Assembly: GCA_945890595.1 (NCBI GenBank)
Contig: CAMDCQ010000160.1
Location: forward strand, 1-5,215
Direction: 5' to 3'
DNA length: 5,215 nt
Source: Chitinophaga pinensis
GTDB taxonomy: Bacteria; Bacteroidota; Bacteroidia; NS11-12g; UBA9320
The notes beneath the pieces were generated by a model. It saw only the letters and a program-made list of their open reading frames with translations, searched no databases and was not told the DNA's origin. Shown here in pieces: positions 1 through 5,215 of the stretch; positions within the stretch are counted from its first letter, which is position 1; every line of letters begins with the position of its first letter. Position numbers and translations under genes: made by a program.

Positions 1-842
1 TAGGGATTATTGGAGCTGGAAGTATGTATCCGGAGATACTCAAAGAACATATTCAAAAATGCAAACAAGCTACAAAAAACCCTTTCGGCGTAAACCTTCC
101 GCTTTTGTACCCTGATATTGATAAACACATAGCCACTATTTTAGAAGAAAAAGTTCCTATTGTTTTTACCTCTGCAGGAAATCCAGGCGTATGGACAGAA
201 ACCCTTAAAGCCGCAGGCATTATTGTCGTGCATGTGGTGAGCAACGAAAAGTTTGCGCTAAAAGCAGAGGCGTGTGGCGTTGACGCGATTGTGGCAGAAG
301 GCTTTGAAGCCGGAGGGCATAATGGAAGAGAAGAAACAACAACACTCGTTCTTATTCCTCAAATTACCAGTGCAGTTAAAATCCCCGTTATGGCAGCCGG
401 CGGAATAGGAACAGGCAAAACAATGCTAGCAGCAATGATCCTTGGGGCAGAAGGAGTTCAAGTGGGGAGTAGATTTGTTACAAGCATAGAAAGCAGTGCA
501 CATAGTAATTTTAAAAATATAATTCTTCAAGCAAAAGAAGGATCCACACAGCTGAGTTTGAAACAGCTAACGCCTGTTCGAATGTTAAAAAATAAGTTTT
601 GGGAGGACGTAGTATATGCTGAATCAAACTGTGCTTCAAAAGAAGATCTTGCCACATTATTGGGAAGAGCTCGCGCTAAAAAGGGAATGTTTGAGGGTGA
701 TTTAGTGGAGGGAGAACTAGAAATAGGCCAAATAAGTGGCTATATTAACGCGATTAAACCCGCTGGGGACATCATCGTTGAAATGGTAAATGAATATAAT
801 GCTGCACTGAGTACCCTTGCTCATAAACAGTTGGAAGAATAA
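1..842 (+). CDS. Nitronate monooxygenase / FabK-like FMN oxidoreductase, 5' end outside window
   Basis: This is the C-terminal bulk of a TIM-barrel flavoprotein of the nitronate monooxygenase (2-nitropropane dioxygenase) / FabK enoyl-reductase superfamily, a cytoplasmic FMN enzyme. The frame is already open at base 3 and reads GIIGAGSM before the first ATG at 24. That stretch is the usual early glycine-rich segment of the family, so ATG 24 is internal and I estimate 35-40 residues are missing upstream. Visible motifs are EAGGHNGREETTT, whose His (codon 318-320) is the conserved active-site His of the family, then MAAGGIGTG and GVQVGSRF, the FMN-phosphate-binding glycine-rich segments late in the barrel. 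The 279 visible residues plus the missing start give about 315, normal for the family. The true substrate (alkyl nitronates, or enoyl-ACP as in FabK) cannot be decided from sequence. The stop is TAA at 840-842, and the next gene starts 5 bases later. Confidence 0.9.
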   Translation, partial: GIIGAGSMYPEILKEHIQKCKQATKNPFGVNLPLLYPDIDKHIATILEEKVPIVFTSAGNPGVWTETLKAAGIIVVHVVSNEKFALKAEACGVDAIVAEGFEAGGHNGREETTTLVLIPQITSAVKIPVMAAGGIGTGKTMLAAMILGAEGVQVGSRFVTSIESSAHSNFKNIILQAKEGSTQLSLKQLTPVRMLKNKFWEDVVYAESNCASKEDLATLLGRARAKKGMFEGDLVEGELEIGQISGYINAIKPAGDIIVEMVNEYNAALSTLAHKQLEE

Positions 843-847
843 GAAAA

Positions 848-1474
848 GTGATTGACCGCCTAAAGCAATATCTCATAAAAGGTGAAGGTGACATGCTTGA
901 CTATAAGCAAGAAATAACTAGTGCCCACAAAATTGCAAAAACAATGGTAAGCTTTGCAAATCATAGAGGTGGTATATTATTGGTAGGTGTGCGCGACAAT
1001 AGAACAATTGCTGGCATACGAACCGAGGATGAGAAATACATGCTAGATCTTGCCGCATCCTTTTATTGTAAACCAGAAATAACCTTAGAAATAACTGAGC
1101 ATCAAATTGGTGATAAAGTAGTACTTGAATGCACCGTACCCGAAGGTGACAAAAAACCTTATTATGCTAAAGGGGAAGACGAAAAATGGTGGGTTTACAT
1201 TCGAAATAAAGATAAGAGTTTACTCGCAAGCAAAATAGTGGTGGATGTTCTCAAACGGCAGGCAAGCAATCATGGCACCATGATTAGTTATGGAAAGAAC
1301 GAGGAAACATTACTTAAATTCCTCGAAGAAAACGAAAGAACCACTCTTCAAGAATTTCGAAAAATGGTGAATATCTCTAAATGGCGTGCAGCCAAAATAC
1401 TCGTAAATTTGATTAGTGCAGGGGTTATACGAAACCACACGCATGAAAAAACAGAATTTTACACATTGGCCTAA
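848..1474 (+). CDS. AlbA_2 (Schlafen AAA_4-like) domain plus winged-helix protein
   Basis: This is a 208-residue cytoplasmic protein of a family widespread in Bacteroidota, usually annotated as 'ATP-binding protein' or 'helix-turn-helix domain-containing protein'. Residues about 9-130 match the AlbA_2/AAA_4 divergent fold: the opening LIKGEGDMLDYKQ is followed by IAKTMVSFANHRGGILLVGV (residues 29-48), the hallmark N-terminal motifs. I see no P-loop, so ATP binding is a name inherited from the family. Residues about 150-208 look like a winged helix (KFLEENERTTLQEFRKMV, then an ISKWRAAKILVNLISAGVI recognition-helix pattern), suggesting nucleic-acid binding. The start is GTG 848. The frame is closed by a TAA at 824-826, no ATG lies between, and the first ATG (codon 16) would remove the conserved GEG segment. 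GGAAGA at 833-838, inside the end of the previous gene, is a weak ribosome-site candidate. The 5-base gap suggests co-transcription with the flavoprotein gene. The biological role is unknown. Confidence 0.8.
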   Translation: MIDRLKQYLIKGEGDMLDYKQEITSAHKIAKTMVSFANHRGGILLVGVRDNRTIAGIRTEDEKYMLDLAASFYCKPEITLEITEHQIGDKVVLECTVPEGDKKPYYAKGEDEKWWVYIRNKDKSLLASKIVVDVLKRQASNHGTMISYGKNEETLLKFLEENERTTLQEFRKMVNISKWRAAKILVNLISAGVIRNHTHEKTEFYTLA

Positions 1475-1491
1475 ATGACCTAAAAACAAGC

Positions 1492-1521
1492 AACTAAAAA
1501 AATGTATCGTTTTTTTTAGTT
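1492..1521 (+). terminator. A/T hairpin, possible weak terminator
   Basis: AACTAAAAAAA (1492-1502) is the exact reverse complement of TTTTTTTAGTT (1511-1521), with an 8-base loop. It lies 17 bases after the stop of the AlbA_2 gene and just before the promoter of the next gene, where a terminator would be expected. The 11-bp stem holds a single G-C pair, and its T-run is part of the stem rather than following it, so it is not a classical intrinsic terminator. It could equally be AT-rich DNA upstream of the promoter. Confidence 0.35.
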
Positions 1522-1530
1522 AATAATTAG

Positions 1531-1538
1531 TATTTTTG
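1531..1538 (+). promoter_or_regulatory. Bacteroidota -7 promoter box for the first PorG-like gene
   Basis: TATTTTTG is a perfect match to the Bacteroidota primary-sigma -7 consensus TAnnTTTG. It lies 42 bases before ATG 1581, which would give a leader of about 35 bases if transcription begins a few bases downstream of the box. No clear TTTG -33 element is present; the region about 19-21 bases upstream is a T-run (1510-1517). It is supported by position (intergenic, after a likely operon end) as well as sequence. Confidence 0.6.
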
Positions 1539-1580
1539 CTTGCTAGTCTGTGGCTTAGAACACAAAACTTTTACTTTAAA

Positions 1581-2504
1581 ATGCTCAATAGAAACATAAA
1601 ATCAGTATTGCTGGTAACCTTGTTACTCTGCTTAGGGACGTTTAACGCTAATGCACAAAAACGTTGGTTTAGAACCAGCGCATTAGAATTTGGATTAATA
1701 GGTGGATTCTCTCACTATTCAGGAGAATTAACGCCAACGTATTTTGATACCCGAGGCTTAAAACCAAGTGCAGGAATTATTACACGCTATACGCCCAACA
1801 GCTTGGTTACATTCAGACTAAGTGCCCAGTATGGGCAAATAGCGGGTGACGAAAAATGGATAGATGACCCTTTAAAACAAGCGAGAAACTTAAGCTTCCA
1901 GTCTGATATTTGGGATTTTACAGGTGCTGCAGAGTTCAATTTTAATTACATAGATTTTAGACAAAAAACTGGCATTATTCCTTACGCATTTATTGGAGCT
2001 AGTGTGTTCAAGTTTAACCCAAAAGCAGTTTTTAATTACAACCCTAATTCGCAGTTAGCTAAATACCTAGGCCCATCCTACGATAACTTAGCAAGTCGAG
2101 ATGGAGAGCTAGTTGAATTGCAACCCTTAGGCACAGAAGGACAAGAAACAACTGAATTTAATGAGCGTAAGCGATATTCTCTTACGCAAATTGCTATTCC
2201 TATCGGTGGAGGATTTAAATTCAAAGTAAGTCAAAATTGGATGATTGGTGTTGAATACGGTACAAGAATAACGTTTACAGATTATTTAGATGACGTAAGC
2301 GGAACCTTTGTAGACCCCAGTAGACTGCAAGCTCAATATGGACCAATGTCCGCAGCTATGTCCATAAGAAGCGAGACCTACGACGAAAACAAAATAGAAG
2401 GTTCTGGAAGAGGAAATCCTAAATCCAAAGATATGTATGGAATATTTGGTGTTACTATTATGTACCGCATATATGGCAACAAGCCGGCCTGCCCTACGTT
2501 CTAG
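1581..2504 (+). CDS. PorG-like outer-membrane beta-barrel protein (DUF6089 family), first paralogue
   Basis: This is a 307-residue secreted protein of the DUF6089 family, which by position and sequence pattern includes PorG, the outer-membrane barrel of the type IX secretion system. Residues 1-25 are a signal peptide: charged MLNRNIK, a Leu-rich core, and an ANA cleavage site before Gln26. The mature part has alternating hydrophobic/polar strands typical of a barrel. Family signatures are EFGLIGGFSHYSGEL (36-50), RNLSF (102-106), FTDYLDDVS (232-240) and RGNPKSKDMY (277-286), ending in PACPTF. ATG 1581 was chosen because a TTG at 1536, in the same frame, overlaps the promoter box and would put 15 non-hydrophobic residues before the signal peptide. 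Compared with the second paralogue it carries an extra loop of roughly 30 residues around residues 155-190, before the QIAIPIGGG strand. Whether it works in secretion or is a specialised duplicate is not visible. Confidence 0.85.
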   Translation: MLNRNIKSVLLVTLLLCLGTFNANAQKRWFRTSALEFGLIGGFSHYSGELTPTYFDTRGLKPSAGIITRYTPNSLVTFRLSAQYGQIAGDEKWIDDPLKQARNLSFQSDIWDFTGAAEFNFNYIDFRQKTGIIPYAFIGASVFKFNPKAVFNYNPNSQLAKYLGPSYDNLASRDGELVELQPLGTEGQETTEFNERKRYSLTQIAIPIGGGFKFKVSQNWMIGVEYGTRITFTDYLDDVSGTFVDPSRLQAQYGPMSAAMSIRSETYDENKIEGSGRGNPKSKDMYGIFGVTIMYRIYGNKPACPTF

Positions 2505-2536
2505 TACTATCCTTACATTTATTTCATTCATTTACA

Positions 2537-2549
2537 TTACCTGAGGTAA
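2537..2549. repeat. 13-base palindrome upstream of the second PorG-like promoter
   Basis: TTACCT, a central G, and AGGTAA form a perfect 6-bp dyad. It ends 9 bases before the -7 box at 2559, so it covers the place where a -33 element would lie. A regulator-binding site is possible, but a dyad of this size is expected about once by chance in a sequence of this length. It is too short and lacks the T-run needed for a terminator. Confidence 0.3.
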
Positions 2550-2558
2550 CATCTTAGT

Positions 2559-2566
2559 TAATTTTG
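2559..2566 (+). promoter_or_regulatory. Bacteroidota -7 promoter box for second PorG-like gene, uppS and bamA
   Basis: TAATTTTG matches the TAnnTTTG consensus exactly and lies in the spacer between the two PorG-like genes, 27 bases before the proposed TTG start at 2594. The -33 region is weak (TTAC at 2537-2540, about 18 bases upstream). If used, it would drive the second PorG-like gene together with uppS and bamA, which follow with gaps of 11 and 14 bases. Confidence 0.55.
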
Positions 2567-2593
2567 CGTATTAATAGCAATACCCAACACACA

Positions 2594-3361
2594 TTGCATA
2601 AACTTAGCTTAATATTAACACTCACCGTATGCTCCTTAGCTTCTAAGGCACAGTCTTTTGAGATTGGTGGAATGTTGGGCGGGTCAAATTACCACGGAGA
2701 TTTAGCGTACACTATTGTGCCGAGTGAGACGAATGCTTCTGGAGGTATCTTTGGAAGATTAAATTTTAATGAGTTTTGGACGATGCGTCCTTCCATTTCT
2801 TACCTTCAAATATCCGGTTCAGATAGTAATTTTAGTGAATACAAGCTCAGAAATTTAAGTTTTAGAAATAATATTTATGAGCTATCAAATGTCATGGAAC
2901 TTAATTTTCGTCCATTTAGCAATCAACGAATGCATGCTAAAACAACGGTTTATGCGTTGGCTGGAATTGCAGCTTTTTACCATAAACCTGAGGCCTTCTT
3001 CAAGAACCAATGGGTAGAGCTTAAACCATTGCACACAGAAGCCAAGGGATACCAGACCTTCCAATTAGCCATACCAATGGGAGCAGGTATTAAACACGCA
3101 GTTAATGATAACATTATAGTAGGCTTTGAAGCAGCCTGGCGCAAAACATTTACAGATCATTTAGATGATGTTAGCACGGTTTACCCATCTTTGCCTCCAA
3201 ATAGTCGAACGGTAAGCGATAGATCTTGGGAAGTTTCGGAAGATGGACTATCCAAAGCAAGCCAAGGTGACATGCGTGGGGATCCTAACTTGAAAGATTG
3301 GTATTTTCAAACAGCGTTTACCATTTCATACCGATTCACTCCTATTAAGTGTCCGTTTTAA
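2594..3361 (+). CDS. porG: PorG-like outer-membrane beta-barrel protein (DUF6089 family), second paralogue
   Basis: This 255-residue secreted barrel protein sits directly before uppS, the position PorG (PG0189) holds in Porphyromonas gingivalis, where it anchors the periplasmic PorK/PorN ring of the type IX secretion system in the outer membrane. With a TTG start at 2594, residues 1-19 form a compact signal peptide (MHK, a Leu/Thr-rich core, SKA before Gln20). Family signatures follow: FEIGGMLGGSNYHGDL (22-37), RNLSF (86-90), FTDHLDDVS (186-194), RGDPNLKDWY (228-237) and a final KCPF. The frame has no ATG upstream back to the TAG at 2555-2557. The longer option, TTG 2564, lies inside the promoter box and is unlikely to be in the mRNA; ATT 2570 is a remote alternative. 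It shares all motif blocks with the first paralogue but is clearly diverged and shorter. The family assignment is firm; true PorG orthology is inferred from position and motifs. Confidence 0.82.
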   Translation: MHKLSLILTLTVCSLASKAQSFEIGGMLGGSNYHGDLAYTIVPSETNASGGIFGRLNFNEFWTMRPSISYLQISGSDSNFSEYKLRNLSFRNNIYELSNVMELNFRPFSNQRMHAKTTVYALAGIAAFYHKPEAFFKNQWVELKPLHTEAKGYQTFQLAIPMGAGIKHAVNDNIIVGFEAAWRKTFTDHLDDVSTVYPSLPPNSRTVSDRSWEVSEDGLSKASQGDMRGDPNLKDWYFQTAFTISYRFTPIKCPF

Positions 3362-3372
3362 TCACGTAGAAA

Positions 3373-4110
3373 ATGAGTAAAGACCAAATAAATCTAACTA
3401 AATTACCAAAACATATAGCCATCATCATGGATGGAAATGGCAGATGGGCTAAGGAAAAAGGTAAATTCAGAATATTTGGGCATCAAAATGGGGTCAAAGC
3501 CGTGCGAGAAGTTTCTGAAGGTTGCGCTGAACTTGGAGTAGAGTACTTAACCTTATATGCTTTCAGTACTGAAAATTGGAGTCGACCAAAAATCGAAGTA
3601 AATGCGCTCATGACGCTTCTTGTTAAAACAATACGAAGCGAAACACAAACCCTCATGAAAAATGGCATCAAACTGGATGCTATTGGCGACAGAACAACTC
3701 TCCCTTCCGAATGTCTTAAAGAACTTGACGAGGCCATAAACGCGACTAAAGATAATACCCGAATGACCTTAATCCTAGCGTTAAGTTACAGTGCAAAATG
3801 GGATATCGTAAATGCAACACGCACCATAGCTCAAAAGGCATTGAATGGTGAAATAGCTATTGAAGATGTTAACGAAGAATTAATAGATCGCACCCTAACC
3901 ACACACAAATATCCGCATCCTGAATTAATGATACGAACAAGTGGTGAACTCAGGATTAGTAATTTTTTGTTGTGGGAAATCGCTTATAGCGAATTGTATT
4001 TTACCACTGTTCTTTGGCCTGACTACAGAAAAGAACACCTTTACGAAGCTATTCTGGAATATCAAAGTAGAGAACGAAGATTTGGTAAAACGAGCGAGCA
4101 ATTAGTATAA
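3373..4110 (+). CDS. uppS: Isoprenyl transferase (undecaprenyl diphosphate synthase, cis-prenyltransferase)
   Basis: This 245-residue cytosolic, membrane-associated enzyme adds isopentenyl diphosphate units in cis to farnesyl diphosphate to make undecaprenyl diphosphate, the lipid carrier for peptidoglycan and surface-glycan precursors. All family motifs are present in order: HIAIIMDGNGRWA with catalytic Asp20, FGH with His37, YAFSTENWSRP (62-72), GDR (105-107), LALSYSAKWDI with Asp144, and RTSGELRISNFLLW (188-201) with Arg188, Arg194 and Ser196 for diphosphate binding and Glu207 for Mg2+. Numbering runs exactly six below the Escherichia coli enzyme, whose equivalents are D26, H43, R194, R200 and E213. 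The Asp of the usual PDLxIRT is Glu184 here, and LLWQ is LLWE. Length is normal and ATG 3373 gives the expected short N-terminus. It starts 11 bases after the second PorG-like gene and ends 14 bases before bamA, so it is an operon gene. Confidence 0.96.
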   Translation: MSKDQINLTKLPKHIAIIMDGNGRWAKEKGKFRIFGHQNGVKAVREVSEGCAELGVEYLTLYAFSTENWSRPKIEVNALMTLLVKTIRSETQTLMKNGIKLDAIGDRTTLPSECLKELDEAINATKDNTRMTLILALSYSAKWDIVNATRTIAQKALNGEIAIEDVNEELIDRTLTTHKYPHPELMIRTSGELRISNFLLWEIAYSELYFTTVLWPDYRKEHLYEAILEYQSRERRFGKTSEQLV

Positions 4111-4124
4111 AAAGAGAACGAAAA

Positions 4125-5215
4125 ATGAAGAGAATAAGCCTAATAGCTTTAATACTTATCCATATATGCTCCTATGGGCAAATGTTAGATAATCCATCAA
4201 GCACTATAACTATAGATTACGAAAACCCTCAAAAATTTGAAATCGCAGAACTAACGGTTACAGGAAATAACTTTACGGATGCCAACATAATTATCATTAT
4301 GTCTGGACTAAAGGTGGGACAAACAGTCACGTTACCAGGAGAAGAAACACGAGAAGCATTAGAAAATCTATGGAAACAAAAACTTTTTAGTGACATCGAG
4401 TTAGGATTATCTAAAGTTGACGGAACAAAATTATCACTCGTTATAGCAGTAAAGGAAAGACCTCGATTGTCTAAATATTCAATTAAAGGTCTAAAAAAAG
4501 GCGAAACGAATAATATACGTGACGAAATTACTTTAGATAAAAATCAGTTAATTACAGAAGACTTGGTTAATAAAACCAATCGTGAAATTGAAGCATACTT
4601 TTTTGACAAAGGGTTTTACGGCATTAAAACTACTTTTATAAAAGAAGCAGATCCAGAAAAACCCAATTACGAAATACTCCGTATCGACATCAACAAAGGG
4701 AAAAAAGTAAAGGTTGAAAATATAATTTTTGAAGGAAATGCTAATATAGAAGATGCTAAATTACGTAAGCTTCTTAAGCCTAAACGTATGTACAAAAAAA
4801 TCAACGTTTTTGCTTCTTCCAAATATGTAGCAGAAACATATGAAGAATCTAGGCCTGCAATTTTAGCAAAGTACAGCTCCTTAGGTTACAGAGATGCATA
4901 TCTACTATATGATACCGTAGAACAGATTAGCCCTGACCGAGTAAATCTTAGAATAGGCATTAGTGAAGGGAAAAAATATTACTTCAGACATATCACCTGG
5001 ACAGGTAATACCAAGTATAGAACTTCTTTGTTAGATACATTACTAGGTATTAAAAAAGGTGAAGTTTACGATCAGTCTCGTTTAAATAACAAGCTCTTTA
5101 TGAGCGAAAATGGATTTGATGTTTCTAGCTTGTATATGGATGACGGGTACCTTTTCTTTAATATTAACCCTGTTGAAGTGCTTGTGGAAAATGACAGTAT
5201 AGACTTAGAAATGAG
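4125..5215 (+). CDS. bamA: Outer-membrane assembly factor BamA, N-terminal POTRA region; 3' end outside window
   Basis: This is the first 363 residues of an Omp85/BamA protein, which inserts beta-barrel proteins into the outer membrane. The frame has no stop to the window end; the full protein should exceed 800 residues, with the 16-strand barrel missing here. Residues 1-18 or so are a signal peptide (MKR, an Ile/Leu core, SYG before Gln19); Cys15 does not sit in a proper lipobox. POTRA repeats follow: about 38-113 (FEIAELTVTGN ... VKERP), 114-193 (LSKYSIKGL ... DINKGKK), 194-282 (VKVENIIFEGN ... GISEGKK) and 283 onward (YYFRHITWTGN, then SENGFDVSSLYMDDGYLFF and the start of VEVLVEND, cut off). 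The repeated 'I.F.GN' strand and 'v.EG/v.ERP' end strand mark each unit. ATG 4125 follows the purine-rich AAAGAGAACGAAAA. In related genomes OmpH/Skp-like chaperone genes usually come next. Confidence 0.93.
   Translation, partial: MKRISLIALILIHICSYGQMLDNPSSTITIDYENPQKFEIAELTVTGNNFTDANIIIIMSGLKVGQTVTLPGEETREALENLWKQKLFSDIELGLSKVDGTKLSLVIAVKERPRLSKYSIKGLKKGETNNIRDEITLDKNQLITEDLVNKTNREIEAYFFDKGFYGIKTTFIKEADPEKPNYEILRIDINKGKKVKVENIIFEGNANIEDAKLRKLLKPKRMYKKINVFASSKYVAETYEESRPAILAKYSSLGYRDAYLLYDTVEQISPDRVNLRIGISEGKKYYFRHITWTGNTKYRTSLLDTLLGIKKGEVYDQSRLNNKLFMSENGFDVSSLYMDDGYLFFNINPVEVLVENDSIDLEM

Noticed and set aside
24..26. ATG 24 as the true start of the flavoprotein
   Set aside because: The frame is open to the window edge and GIIGAGS upstream is conserved family sequence, so the gene is truncated by the window rather than beginning here.
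53..244. 63-codon reverse-strand reading frame
   Set aside because: Lies wholly inside the flavoprotein gene, with no family resemblance; a shadow of the coding strand.
2482..2493. CAAGCCGGCCTG near-palindrome at the end of the first PorG-like gene
   Set aside because: Coding sequence for the C-terminal KPAC region, has a mismatch and no following T-run; not a terminator.
2286..2531. 81-codon reverse-strand reading frame across the end of the first PorG-like gene
   Set aside because: Mostly antisense to conserved PorG-like motifs, with no recognisable domain and no promoter on that strand.
3483..3737. 84-codon reverse-strand reading frame within uppS
   Set aside because: Antisense to conserved UppS motifs; Ser-rich, shadow-type composition.
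4152..4182. BamA Cys15, or Cys13 of the second PorG-like protein, as a lipoprotein cysteine
   Set aside because: The preceding residues (IHI and LTV) do not fit a lipobox, which needs a small residue at -1; ordinary signal-peptidase I sites fit better.
1..5215. Mobile elements, CRISPR arrays, tRNA/rRNA genes, riboswitches, defence system
   Set aside because: No repeated units, transposase or integrase motifs, or structured RNA signatures were seen; all long frames are accounted for by housekeeping or envelope genes.

Overview
The window is AT-rich, and every gene reads left to right. Several signs point to a member of the Bacteroidota (Flavobacteria/Cytophaga side; I cannot name the genus). 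There are two DUF6089/PorG-like outer-membrane barrel genes next to an isoprenyl transferase and a BamA gene, a gene order typical of this phylum. Two perfect matches to the Bacteroidota -7 promoter box (TAnnTTTG) are present, and strong Shine-Dalgarno sites are absent.

Layout. Positions 1-842 hold the 3' part of a nitronate monooxygenase/FabK-like flavoprotein gene, cut by the left edge. A GTG-started gene for a small AlbA_2 (Schlafen AAA_4-like) plus winged-helix protein (848-1474) follows five bases later, so these two are probably co-transcribed. An intergenic stretch of about 106 bases then carries an A/T hairpin and a promoter. Next comes the first PorG-like barrel gene (1581-2504), a spacer of about 90 bases with a palindrome and a second promoter, and the second PorG-like gene (about 2594-3361). 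uppS (3373-4110) and the 5' part of bamA (4125 to the right edge, four POTRA-like units visible) follow at 11- and 14-base spacing, and these last three look like one operon.

How the genes work together. UppS makes undecaprenyl diphosphate, the lipid carrier for peptidoglycan and surface-glycan precursors. BamA inserts beta-barrels into the outer membrane. PorG-like proteins are themselves outer-membrane barrels, and in Porphyromonas gingivalis PorG anchors the PorK/PorN ring of the type IX secretion system. The right-hand two thirds is therefore an envelope-biogenesis/T9SS cluster. The left-hand pair has no obvious link to it.

No mobile element, CRISPR array, tRNA, rRNA or recognisable novel system is visible. 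The points most worth a second look are the tandem divergent PorG-like paralogues, each behind its own promoter, and the start codons of both. For each, the longest reading frame begins at a TTG that is actually the end of the promoter box, and the second paralogue has no upstream in-frame ATG at all.
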